DNA of 64,000 nt from Regnicoccus_A sp014224355 (GCF_050920705.1 NZ_CP154799.1:1736001-1800000); one strand, 5' to 3'; positions 42,105-50,989 are shown, counted from the first letter of the stretch. The notes: generated by a model not told the origin, from the sequence alone. Translations and numbers: made by a program.

Positions 42105-44758
42105 GGCACCAGGTTCACGAGCTTGCCGGGCACCACGATCACGCGGCGGGGAGGCTGGCCTTCCAGCCACCTCAGGGCGATCTCACTCTCCAGGGCCAGC
42201 CGCTCCAGGGTGGCGGCATCGGCATCGGCCGGCACCTCCAGCTGGCCCCGCACCTTGCCTTTCACCTGGATCACCAGGGGGACCGTGTCCTGAATCAGGG
42301 CGGCGGGATCGGCCACGGGCCAGCGCTGGCGATGCACGCTGGCGGCTCCACCCAGCCGCTGCCAGAGCTCTTCGGCCAGGTGGGGCGCGAAGGGGGCCAG
42401 CAGGATCACCAGGGCCCTGAGCGCTTCGATGGCCACGGGCTCGGCCGCGGCCTCCAGCTGAGCCGCCATGGCATTGCTGAGTTTCATCAGCTCCGAGACG
42501 GCGGTGTTGAACTGGTAACGCCCCGGGGCCAGGTCGTCGTCGATGGCGGCGATGGCGGTGTGCACGGCCCTTCGCAGCTCCTTCTCCCCTGGGGTGCTCG
42601 CCTCGGCGGGCCCAGCCGCGGCGGCCCTCAGGCTCAGTCCACGGGCCACCGCCCCGTCCACCAGCCGCCACAGCCGCTGCAGAAAGCGGAACTGACCTTC
42701 GACGTCAGCGTCGTCCCACTCCAGGTCCTTCTCGGGCGGTGCCTTGAACAGGATGAACATGCGGGCGGTGTCGGCTCCATAACGGTCGATCACCACGGAG
42801 GGGTCGACGCCGTTGTGCTTCGACTTGGACATCTTCTCGAAGAAGGTGTCGAGCCGCTCACCATCGGCCGGATCGCGGGGATCGGCGGGATCGCTCACAT
42901 CCGCCGGGGCCACGTAGCGGCCCGTCTGGGGATTTCTGTAGGTGATGGCCTGGACCATGCCCTGGGTGAGCAGCCGCTGGAACGGCTCATCGAAGCTCAG
43001 CAGGCCACGGTCGCGCAGCACCTTGGTGAAGAAGCGGGAATAGAGCAGGTGCAGGATGGCGTGCTCGATGCCGCCCACGTACTGGTCCACGGGCAACCAG
43101 CGGTCGGCAGCACTCCGCTCGAAGGGCAGGCGGGTGTTGTGGGGATCGCTGTAGCGCAGGTAGTACCAGGAGGAGCAGATGAAGGTGTCCATCGTGTCGG
43201 TCTCCCGCCTGGCGGCCTGGCCGCAGCAGGGGCAGGGCACCGTCACCCAGCTCTCCAGCTGCGCCAGGGGTGAGCCGCCCTTGGCGCTGAAGGCCAGATC
43301 CCTGGGCAGTTCCACCGGCAGCTGCTCCGCCGGCACCGGCACCACACCGCAGCTTTCGCAGTGGATCACGGGGATGGGACAGCCCCAGTAGCGCTGGCGG
43401 GAAATCAGCCAGTCGCGCAGCCGGTAGCGCACCTTTCCCTCACCCCAGCCTTCCGCTTCGGCCAGGGTCACGATCCCGGCACGGGCTTCAGCCGCATCGA
43501 GGCCGTCAAAGGGGCCGGAATGGACCAGGCACCCCCCTCCGGTCCAGGCGCCACCGTCGTAGGCCTCTTCGTGGGCGCCCTCGGGCACGATCACCCGCTT
43601 CACCGGCAGCTCGTACTGGCGGGCGAACACGAAATCCCGCTGGTCGTGGGCGGGGACCCCCATCACGGCGCCGGTGCCGTAGTCGGCCAGCACGTAATCA
43701 GCGATCCAGATGGGGATCGTCTCGCCGTTGAAGGGGTTGCGCACGCTGGCGCCCAGGGGCACCCCCCGCTTGGGCTGATCCTCGGCGGTGCGTTCCTGTT
43801 CGCTCTGGGCGCTGACCAGATCACAGAAGGCCTCCACCGCCAGGCGCTGCTCAGGGGCGGTGAGGCTGGCCACCAGGGGATGCTCCGGGGCCAGCACCAG
43901 GTAGCTCACGCCATAGACGGTGTCGGGTCGGGTGGTGAAGACCGTGATCGACGTTGCGCTGCCGGCGGCCGCCGCTGGCGCCACGATCGGGAAGTGCAGC
44001 TGGGCCCCGGCCGAGCGCCCGATCCAGTTGGACTGCATCGTGCGCACCCGCTCCGGCCAGCCATCGAGCTGCTGGAGATCGTCAAGCAGGGCTTCGGCGT
44101 AGTCGGTGATGCGCAGGAACCACTGGCGCAGCTGCCGCTTCTCCACCCTGGCCCCGGAGCGCCAGGAGCGGCCCTCGCCATCCACCTGCTCGTTGGCCAG
44201 TACCGTCTGATCGATCGGATCCCAGTTGACCGTCGCTTCCTTGCGGTAGGCCAGGCCCGCCTCGAAGAACTGGAGGAACAGCCACTGCGTCCAGCGGTAG
44301 TAGTCGGCATGACAGGTGGCCAGCTCCCGGTCCCAGTCGATCGAGAGGCCGAGGCGCTGGAGCTGGGCCCGCATCTGGCCGATGTTGGCATCGGTCCAGT
44401 CGCCGGGATCCACGCCCCGCTCGATGGCGGCATTCTCCGCCGGCAGGCCGAAGGCGTCCCAGCCCATCGGATGCAGCACCCGACTCCCCCGCAGACGCTG
44501 CACCCGGGCGATCACATCAGTGATCACGTAGTTGCGCACATGGCCCATGTGCAGGTTCCCCGAGGGGTAGGGGAACATCGAGAGGGCATAAAACGTCTCG
44601 CCGTCACCGCTGCCCTCGCCGTCATCGCTGGGTTCGGGTGTCCGGTGCAGTCCCTGCTCCTGCCAGCTCCGCTGCCAGCCGGCCTCGATCGCCTCTGGGC
44701 GGTAGCGGTTGGCGTCCGGGCTGTTGCCGGCGTTGGGATGGGAGTCGGACGCGGCCAT
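42101..44758 (-). CDS. leuS: Leucyl-tRNA synthetase
   Basis: 885 residues from ATG 44758 (MAASDSHPNAGNSPDANRYRPEAI). The class I signature HIGH is HMGH in PYPSGNLHMGHVRNYVITDVI, and KMSKS is in FEKMSKSKHNGVDPSVVID. The editing CP1 domain (TTRPDTVYGVSYLVLAPEH, GVPAHDQRDFVFA) lies between about 240 and 440, and an anticodon-binding domain plus C-terminal domain follow. A more upstream ATG (44815) is not needed. It charges tRNA-Leu. Confidence 0.97.
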   Translation of the reverse strand: MAASDSHPNAGNSPDANRYRPEAIEAGWQRSWQEQGLHRTPEPSDDGEGSGDGETFYALSMFPYPSGNLHMGHVRNYVITDVIARVQRLRGSRVLHPMGWDAFGLPAENAAIERGVDPGDWTDANIGQMRAQLQRLGLSIDWDRELATCHADYYRWTQWLFLQFFEAGLAYRKEATVNWDPIDQTVLANEQVDGEGRSWRSGARVEKRQLRQWFLRITDYAEALLDDLQQLDGWPERVRTMQSNWIGRSAGAQLHFPIVAPAAAAGSATSITVFTTRPDTVYGVSYLVLAPEHPLVASLTAPEQRLAVEAFCDLVSAQSEQERTAEDQPKRGVPLGASVRNPFNGETIPIWIADYVLADYGTGAVMGVPAHDQRDFVFARQYELPVKRVIVPEGAHEEAYDGGAWTGGGCLVHSGPFDGLDAAEARAGIVTLAEAEGWGEGKVRYRLRDWLISRQRYWGCPIPVIHCESCGVVPVPAEQLPVELPRDLAFSAKGGSPLAQLESWVTVPCPCCGQAARRETDTMDTFICSSWYYLRYSDPHNTRLPFERSAADRWLPVDQYVGGIEHAILHLLYSRFFTKVLRDRGLLSFDEPFQRLLTQGMVQAITYRNPQTGRYVAPADVSDPADPRDPADGERLDTFFEKMSKSKHNGVDPSVVIDRYGADTARMFILFKAPPEKDLEWDDADVEGQFRFLQRLWRLVDGAVARGLSLRAAAAGPAEASTPGEKELRRAVHTAIAAIDDDLAPGRYQFNTAVSELMKLSNAMAAQLEAAAEPVAIEALRALVILLAPFAPHLAEELWQRLGGAASVHRQRWPVADPAALIQDTVPLVIQVKGKVRGQLEVPADADAATLERLALESEIALRWLEGQPPRRVIVVPGKLVNLVP

Positions 44759-44841
44759 GTTCCGGAGTCGGCCGGTTCGCATCAGCCGTTGAGTGCGTGA
44801 TTGTGATCGTGCCACACCTCCATGGGGCGATCAGATCGGGT

Positions 44842-45063
44842 TCATTCCAGCGCCTGAATGGTGTCGAGGGCGGAGCGGCGGATCAGCACCGGCTGATGGG
44901 CGTTCGCGGGGCGCAGGGCAAGAAACTCGGGGTCCTGCCAATCGAGGCAGCCTTCGAGCTGCTCTCCACCCGGGAATCGCACCCGCAGAGCCGTGCGCTG
45001 ACGGACCCAGTTCTGGAGCTGGCGTACGCCAGGCAGGCTTGGATCCAGGTTGTGACTCTCCAT
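44842..45063 (-). CDS. hfq: Cyanobacterial-type RNA chaperone Hfq
   Basis: 73 residues. The sequence LDPSLPGVRQLQNWVRQRTALRVRFPGGEQLEGCLDWQDPEFLALRPANAHQPVLIRRSALDTI follows the cyanobacterial Hfq pattern (NPxLPSIRQVQ, then GKVxWQDPxCVCL, then ILVWRxAL), an Sm-fold hexamer divergent from enterobacterial Hfq that lacks much of the Sm2 motif. In cyanobacteria it influences motility or phototaxis and pilus function. The start ATG at 45063 faces dapF's ATG at 45076 with only 12 bases between. Confidence 0.85.
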   Translation of the reverse strand: MESHNLDPSLPGVRQLQNWVRQRTALRVRFPGGEQLEGCLDWQDPEFLALRPANAHQPVLIRRSALDTIQALE

Positions 45064-45075
45064 AGGATTCAGGCT

Positions 45076-46254
45076 ATGTCGATCGAGAGCGGAGCCGTGC
45101 TGGCATTCAGCAAGTACCAGGGGCTGGGCAACGACTTTCTGATGCTCGACGGTCGCGAGGCCGCTGATCCAGGGGAGGTGTTCGGGCTCGACCCCGAGCG
45201 GGTGCGCAGGATCTGCGACCGCCGCTTCGGCGTGGGCGGCGATGGTGTGATTCTCGCGCTCCCCCCGATTGGGGATGGAGAACTGCGCATGCGCATCTTC
45301 AATGCCGACGGCAGCGAAGCGGAGATGTGCGGCAACGGCATCCGCTGCCTGGCCCGTTTTCTGGCCGACAGCGACGGAGATCAACCGGGCCGGACCTGGC
45401 AGGTGGAGACAATGGCCGGTCGGATGGTGCCGGAACTGCTCAGCGACGGCACGGTGCGCGTGGACATGGGCGAGCCGTTCCTGGTGCCCGACCAGGTACC
45501 CACCACCCTGCCGATCGGCCCGGCGGGGTTGCCCCAGGGGGACCTGGAGGTGGAGGGGACCCGCTTCGGGGGGGCGGCGGCCGGGATGGGCAATCCCCAT
45601 CTGGTGATTCCGGTGGAGGCGGTGGAGGGCGTGGATCTGGAGCGTTTCGGCGCCCTGCTGGAGGTGCATCCTGCTTTTCCGGCCCGCACCAATGTTCATT
45701 TCGTGCAGGTGCTCGGCGCCGACCATCTGGTGATGCGCGTCTGGGAGCGGGGGGCTGGCCCCACCCTGGCCTGCGGCACCGGGGCCTGCGCCACCCTCGT
45801 GGCCTGCCATCGCCTGGGCCTGAGCGCCCGCTCGGCCCGTCTGGATCTGCCCGGCGGGTCTCTCTGGATCGACTGGGATTCCCAGTCGAACCATCTGTTC
45901 ATGACCGGGCCTGCCGAACCGGTGTTTGATGGGGTGCTGGCGCCTGCGGCGGAGAACGCCGTGCAGCCGGACAGCACCGCTGAAGGCGTTGCTGAGCTCG
46001 CCACCAGGCCGGAGACGCCGCGGCCGGCTGAGCCAGAAGACATCAACTGCGCGATCAACTGCGCGATCGCCTGCGTGGAGGGCTGCCAGCGGCCCGACGA
46101 CTGCCCCAGTGCCGAGGCCCGTCGCCGGGTGGAGGCGCTGCTGCAGAGCCGTTCGCTCGATGATCTGGTTGCCCTGGCGACCCAGTCGCTGGAAGCCCGC
46201 ACCCAGGCCCGCTTCAGCCGCGACGGCGCTGGCTCCGGGCCCCGGGCCGAGTGA
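45076..46254 (+). CDS. dapF: Diaminopimelate epimerase with Cys-rich C-terminal extension
   Basis: 392 residues, about 110 longer than a normal DapF. The core is complete: FSKYQGLGNDFLMLDGR, the first catalytic cysteine in EMCGNGIRCLARF (Cys85), and the second in TLACGTGACATLVA (Cys233). The core ends near GPAEPVFDGVL (about 288). An extension follows with Cys325, 329, 333, 337 and 343 in INCAINCAIACVEGCQRPDDC and a helical tail (AEARRRVEALLQSRSLDDLVALATQSL). The extension resembles a free-standing small Cys protein family I recall in cyanobacteria; its function is not known. It overlaps the next gene by the sequence GTGA. Confidence 0.95.
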   Translation: MSIESGAVLAFSKYQGLGNDFLMLDGREAADPGEVFGLDPERVRRICDRRFGVGGDGVILALPPIGDGELRMRIFNADGSEAEMCGNGIRCLARFLADSDGDQPGRTWQVETMAGRMVPELLSDGTVRVDMGEPFLVPDQVPTTLPIGPAGLPQGDLEVEGTRFGGAAAGMGNPHLVIPVEAVEGVDLERFGALLEVHPAFPARTNVHFVQVLGADHLVMRVWERGAGPTLACGTGACATLVACHRLGLSARSARLDLPGGSLWIDWDSQSNHLFMTGPAEPVFDGVLAPAAENAVQPDSTAEGVAELATRPETPRPAEPEDINCAINCAIACVEGCQRPDDCPSAEARRRVEALLQSRSLDDLVALATQSLEARTQARFSRDGAGSGPRAE

Positions 46255-47443
46255 CCCGGAGCCTGCCCGAGGGCTCTGCAGCGCAGGAGCTCTACCTCGA
46301 TGCTTCAGCCGGCTCCCCTCCTGCCGCAACGGTGCTGGAGGTCATGGCTGCCGCCACGGGAACCGCCTGGGCCAATCCCTCCAGCCTGCATGGCTATGGG
46401 CTGAGGGCAGCTGAATCGCTGGAGCGCAGCCGCCAGGTGATCGCGTCCCTGCTCGGTGCCGAGCCCCGGCAGCTCACATTCTGCTCGGGGGGCACTGAGG
46501 CTGCCCACCTGGCCCTGCTCGGGGCGGCGGCGGCCCTGCCCCCCGGCCGGCTGCTGATCTCGGCGGTGGAGCATCCGGCGGTGCAGGCTGCGGCCGAGCG
46601 TCTGGCCGGTTCGGGCTGGTCGCTGGAGCGGCTTCCGGTCGATCCTGTCGGCCGGGTGCGATTGGATCGCCTGGAGGCCCTGCTGGAGCCCCCCACGCGG
46701 CTGGTCTCCGTGATCTGGGGCCAGAGCGAGGTGGGCACGCTTCAACCCCTTCAGGCGATCGGAGAGCGTTGCCGCCGTGCCGGCGTGCTGCTGCACAGCG
46801 ACGCCGTTCAGGTGGTGGGCCACCGCCCCATTGATTTCACTGCCCTGCCGGTGGATCTGTTCAGCTTCACCGCCCACAAACTGCAGGGACCGCGGGGGAT
46901 CGGGGCGCTGCTGGCCCGTCCCGGCCTGGAACTGCGTCCGCTGCTCGAAGGCGGCGGCCAGGAGGGGGGGCTGCGCTCCGGGACCGAACCGGTGATTCTG
47001 GCGGCTGGATTCGCCCAGGCCCTGCGGCTGGCCCAGCAGCGGCTGGCGCTGCACGGCGGCCGGGATCCGCTGCAGCCATGGCGTGACCGCCTGCTGGAGG
47101 CCTTGCTGGCCTTGGGCGGTGTGGAGCTGAGTGGCTGCCCCGATGAGCGTCTGCCCCACCACCTCAGCCTGGTGGTGCGGGATGGTGCCGGGCGCCCCCT
47201 GCCAGGTCGCCGTCTGGTGCAGGCCCTCTGGCGCCAGGGGCTGGCTGTCAGCAGTGGCAGTGCCTGTCAGGGGGGCGCGCCGGCGCCAGTCCGGTGCTGA
47301 TGGCCATGGGCTACGACCCGGAACTGGCCGCCAGTGGCCTGCGCCTGAGCCTGGGCCCCTGGCTTGATTCCAATCAGCTCGACGCGGTGCCCGTCCGCTT
47401 CGAGCGGGCCCGGCAGGCTGTGGTCGACGGCCACCTTGGGTAG
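46251..47443 (+). CDS. Cysteine desulfurase, NifS/IscS-type (frameshifted)
   Basis: Starts with GTG 46251 inside the dapF stop. The first frame carries LYLDASAGSPPAATVLEVMA, the PLP-lysine block FSFTAHKLQGPRGIGALLARPG, HSDAVQVVGHRPID, and the catalytic-cysteine region AVSSGSACQGG (SGSAC). That frame then stops early; the next frame gives SPVLMAMGYDPELAASGLRLSLGPWLD to TAG 47443. One base is missing, at the G6 run 47270-47275 or in the next 15 bases; both placements give a plausible protein (GGRAGASPVL or GGAPAASPVL). The enzyme frees sulfur from cysteine as a persulfide for Fe-S clusters, thiamine or tRNA thiolation. Confidence 0.9.
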
Positions 47444-47455
47444 GGTCGCCGAGCT

Positions 47456-48169
47456 TTGCCGTGCCTTTGCGTGCTCCCTCCCGATCTGCGCAGCGCCGAA
47501 GCTGAGGCCCTCTCAGCCCTGGCGGCGGCCCTCGCTGACACCCCCCGCGGGCGCTGGACGGTGGAGCTGCGCTTCGAGGGTCTCAAGGTGCTGCACCTGG
47601 CCCTGAGGCTGCTGGCGGCCCTGGATCCCACGGAGCGGCCTGTGCGCCTGCTCTTCCCTGACGCCGGTGCCGCCGCCCTGGCCCGGCGCGATGCCCCTGA
47701 GCTGGCGCCGCATCTGGGCTCGCTCGGGGATCAGCTGCGGCGCCAGGAGCAGCAGAGTGATCCCCCCTCCGCCGACCTGCTGATCATGGTGGAGCCCGCC
47801 CAGGCCGAGTACGAGGAGGTGGAGCGTCTCTGTCAGGCCCATCCCGCCGGGGTGGTGCTGCTGAACGGACGCCTGGAGGACGCCGCCGTGGGCATCGGCA
47901 GCGTGGCCCGCGAGCGCCGGCGCGGGTTTCTCGCCTCCTGGCAAGCGGCCTATGCCCTTCTGCCTCTGGACTGCGGCGCCCTTCGCTTCGCATTTCCCGG
48001 TCCATGGGAGCTCTATCGCCTGGATCCCGACGGCTACCGTCCAGCCGCCAGCTTCGAGCAGAAGCCCGATGCGGAACAGCAGGCTGAGGCCCTCAGCTCC
48101 GAGGACGGCCCCGATGTGGTGGCGGGTCTGCAGGCCCTCGACCGGTTCATCGGCAGCCTGCGCAACTGA
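47456..48169 (+). CDS. DUF1995 domain protein
   Basis: 237 residues from TTG 47456; a GTG at 47471 (MLPPDLRSAEAEALSALAAAL) matches the family start better. Family pattern: WTVELRFEGLKVLHLALRLL, PVRLLFPDAGAAALARRDAPE, VMVEPAQAEYEEVERLCQAHPAGVVLLNGRLED and GFLASWQAAYALLPLDCGALRFAFPGPWELYRLDPDGY. DUF1995 proteins in chloroplasts include the low-PSII-accumulation factor LPA3, so a PSII-related role is possible but untested. It sits 12 bases downstream of the cysteine desulfurase. Confidence 0.82.
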   Translation: MPCLCVLPPDLRSAEAEALSALAAALADTPRGRWTVELRFEGLKVLHLALRLLAALDPTERPVRLLFPDAGAAALARRDAPELAPHLGSLGDQLRRQEQQSDPPSADLLIMVEPAQAEYEEVERLCQAHPAGVVLLNGRLEDAAVGIGSVARERRRGFLASWQAAYALLPLDCGALRFAFPGPWELYRLDPDGYRPAASFEQKPDAEQQAEALSSEDGPDVVAGLQALDRFIGSLRN

Positions 48170-48225
48170 CCCCCCCTGGCCGGAGCGGTGAAGGCTCCTT
48201 AAAGTTGCGCGTCTGCCCCTTGCCC

Positions 48226-48765
48226 ATGCCCCCTGAGTCAACCCCCGCGGCGCCGGGTGGGTCCTCCCGCTGGGGGCTGGTCGACATCGGCGCCGCAGGC
48301 GCCGTGCTGCTGGCCATCGCAGGTGTTGTCTGGAGCCCGAAACTCAGTGGTGCCGTGGCCACCGCCACCGGAGCGATGCAGCCGGTGACAGTGATCGTCG
48401 ACGTGCGCGGGATTCCCTCCGCTGATCCCGATGGCTTGATCGCCGCGGCCCGTGAGGAGGGAAAGGTCAGCATCGTGATCCGCAATCAGCCCCACGGCAG
48501 CGTGAAGCTCAAAGATCTGGAGCGGCTGCAGCGCAGGCTGGTGGCCCTGCAACCCGACGGGAGCGTCGTGACCGCCGAGGATCCGAACCAGGCCAGGGTC
48601 GGCTCCCTGGATGCCCGCTTCGTTCTCGAGGGCCAGGGCCGGAAGACCGAAGGCGGGGTGGTCTTCGGCAACCAGAACCTCAAGATCGGAGCCCCGATCG
48701 AGCTTGAGGGTCGCAACTACCGCCTCAATGGTTCTGTCAGTGGTCTTGTCCTTGGTGAGTCCTGA
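48226..48765 (+). CDS. DUF4330 membrane-anchored protein
   Basis: 179 residues from ATG 48226 (MPPESTPAAPGG). An N-terminal membrane helix (WGLVDIGAAGAVLLAIAGVVW) is followed by a beta-rich exterior domain (VTVIVDVRGIPSADPDGLIAAAREEG). This layout and the early GxxDIGA motif are DUF4330. Function unknown; expected in the periplasm or lumen. It ends 1 base before the dacB start. Confidence 0.8.
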   Translation: MPPESTPAAPGGSSRWGLVDIGAAGAVLLAIAGVVWSPKLSGAVATATGAMQPVTVIVDVRGIPSADPDGLIAAAREEGKVSIVIRNQPHGSVKLKDLERLQRRLVALQPDGSVVTAEDPNQARVGSLDARFVLEGQGRKTEGGVVFGNQNLKIGAPIELEGRNYRLNGSVSGLVLGES

Positions 48766-48766
48766 G

Positions 48767-50064
48767 ATGATGGTGATGATCTCCCAACCCCAGACCCGTC
48801 GCGCCCCTCGGCGTCTGGTCAGGGCCCTTGCCTTCGGCCTGGCCCTGGCGCCAGGACTGCCCGTGCTGGCTGCCGACCCCCTGGCCCGGCTTCCCGGTTC
48901 CCCGGCAGCGGCCGGACTGCCACGGCTCCAGAGCCAGGTGAGCTGCCCGGCCCTGCAGCAACGGGTCCAGGCCAGCCTGGGGGGTGAAGCCAGGGTCTGG
49001 AGTGTGTCGGTGGCCGATGGCAGCGGCCGGCTGCTGGCCGATGTGAACGGCCTGCAACCGAGGGTGCCCGCCTCCAACCAGAAGCTGCTGAGCACGGCCT
49101 TCGCTCTGGATCGTCTCGGCCCTGACTATCGCCTCACCACCCGCCTCTGGCGCCTCTCCGATGGGACCCTGCGGCTCACCGGAGAAGGCGATCCCGACCT
49201 TGCCCTGCCCCAGTTGCAGCGCTTCGCCAAGCTGGCTCTCGGCTCCGGGGGTGCCGATGGAGCCCCCCCCAGCGCGGTGCGGCTCCAACTGGCCGAGATG
49301 CCACCCCAGGCCTGGTGGCCCCAGGGCTGGCATCCCGGTGATCGCGCCTATGCCTACGGCGCTCCGATCACCCGCCTGGCCCTCACCAGCAATGCCATCA
49401 ACATGGCGGTGGCCAACCCCACCTCCCGGCTGCGCACTCTGCTCAACCGGGAACTGGTGCGCCAGGGGGGAAGGCCATTCAGATGACGGTGGTGTCCCCC
49501 GACGCACCCCTCTCCAGCGATGCCGTGCTGATCCATGAGGAGCCCTCAGCTCCGATGCACAACCTGCTCAGCCTGGCCAACACCGAAAGCCACAACTTCA
49601 CCGCCGAAGTGCTGATGCGTCAGGCCAGCGGCAGCTGGAATCTTGCCGTCAGCCGCCAGGCCCAGATGCAGTGGCTGGCCGAGCAGGGCCTGTCTCTGCA
49701 GGGCATCCGGGTGGCCGATGGCAGCGGCCTCGACCGGGCCAATCGGCTCACCAGCCGCTTCGTGACCTCCCTGCTTCTGACCATGGGGCAGCACCCCTAT
49801 GCCGGGTACTACATGGCCTCCATGGCGGTGGCCGGTCAGCGGGGCACCCTGCGCAATCTCTACAAGGGCACCAGCCTGGCGGGCCGCTTTCGCGGCAAGA
49901 CGGGCACCCTCACCGGGGTGCGCTCGATCAGTGGCGTGCTCAGCACGAGTGATGGACCCCGTTACGTGAGCCTGATCTCGAATGGTGCTCGGACTCCGAA
50001 CACCACCATCGGGAGGGTGCTGCGTCAGGTGCAGAACATCAACCTCTGCCAGCCACCTGCCTGA
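48767..50064 (+). CDS. dacB: D-alanyl-D-alanine carboxypeptidase DacB (PBP4 family, frameshifted)
   Basis: The active-site triad is in place across two frames: SxxK is SNQK in PASNQKLLSTAFALDRLGPDY, SxN is SHN in NTESHNFTAEVLMRQ, and KTG is in GRFRGKTGTLTGVRSISG. A signal peptide (ALAFGLALAPGLPVLAA) precedes the mature S13 domain. The break is at a G6 run 49465-49470; one more G changes RQGGRPFR-stop to RQGGKAIQMTVVSPDAPL. The enzyme trims or opens muropeptide stems. It starts 1 base after the DUF4330 stop and converges on the coiled-coil gene with a 26-base overlap. Confidence 0.93.
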
Positions 50065-50989
50065 GCCGTGAGGCGGCTCGCCGGGCGCGGCTGATCGGCA
50101 CGGCCGCCTGCTCACCGGCGGGCGGTTGTGCCGCGGGGCTCCTCTCGGCCGACGCCGACACCTCGGTGCTCTGGATACGAACCAGTTCGCGGCGTCCGGC
50201 CAGAACCACCTTGCTCAGTTCTCCCAGTCGCCCCTCCAGTTCGGTGAGCACCTGCTCGGCATAGCGGTTGGCGCCGTCCTGCACCGTGGTGGCCTCCTGG
50301 CGGGTGCGGCTGATCAGGGCCTCGCACTGTTGCTGGGTCTGCTGGCGGAACTGCAGCGCGTCGTTGTGGAGGCGCTCGGCTTCCGACTGGCTTTCGCGCT
50401 GGATGCGAAGCCCTTCCTGACGGATCTTCTCCAGCTCCTGCAGGCTCTGCTGGCGGGAGCGTTCGTGCTGCTCGCTCAGCTGGCGCTTCATCTCGGAGAA
50501 GTCCTGGTCGAGCTGCTGTCGCCGCTGCATGGCCTCCTGCTCCAGCTGCTGGCGGCGGCTGCTGAACTGCTGCTCGGTCTGGGCGAGCCGGGTCTGATGC
50601 TCCTGTTCGGTCTGGGCCACCTGCTGCCGGGCCGAGAGCAGGAGTTGCTCGCACTGCTGCCGGGCCTGCTCGCGCAGCTCGGTGACCTGACGCTCGGCCT
50701 CCTGGCGAACGGCGGCGGAATTGATCAGCTGCTCCCGCTCCTGGCGGGCCCGGCCGATGATCTCCTCAGCCTGCTGGCGGGCCTGGGCAATGAAACTCTC
50801 CCGCTGGCGCAGCAACTCCTCGGCCTGATCCAGCTGCGACGGCATGGCCTCACGGACCGCGTCCATCAGCTCGATCGCGTCCTGCTCATTGACAAGGCGG
50901 CCCCCGCTGAAGGGAATGCGGCTGCCCTCCAACACGATTTCTTCGAGCTGGTCGATCTGATCCAGCACGCTGATCCGAGTGTCGGCCAT
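50039..50989 (-). CDS. Glutamine/glutamate-rich coiled-coil protein (DivIVA-like N-terminus)
   Basis: 316 residues. The N-terminus, DQIDQLEEIVLEGSRIPFSGGRLVNEQDAIELMDAVREAMP, is conserved in cyanobacteria and recalls the DivIVA/GpsB-like membrane-binding head in position, though I cannot confirm the fold. From about 60 to 245 it is a continuous coiled coil very rich in Gln, Glu and Arg (for example RRQQLEQEAMQRRQQLDQDF). A basic tail follows. No catalytic motif. It sits between coaD and dacB on the minus strand and could be a cell-division or cell-envelope scaffold, but that is speculative. Confidence 0.8.
   Translation of the reverse strand: MADTRISVLDQIDQLEEIVLEGSRIPFSGGRLVNEQDAIELMDAVREAMPSQLDQAEELLRQRESFIAQARQQAEEIIGRARQEREQLINSAAVRQEAERQVTELREQARQQCEQLLLSARQQVAQTEQEHQTRLAQTEQQFSSRRQQLEQEAMQRRQQLDQDFSEMKRQLSEQHERSRQQSLQELEKIRQEGLRIQRESQSEAERLHNDALQFRQQTQQQCEALISRTRQEATTVQDGANRYAEQVLTELEGRLGELSKVVLAGRRELVRIQSTEVSASAERSPAAQPPAGEQAAVPISRARRAASRLRQVAGRG

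Noticed and set aside
46042..46065. Tandem 12-base repeat in dapF as part of a mobile or CRISPR element
   Set aside because: Only two copies, in frame and inside a gene; it is a local duplication. No CRISPR-like repeat-spacer pattern was seen anywhere in the window.
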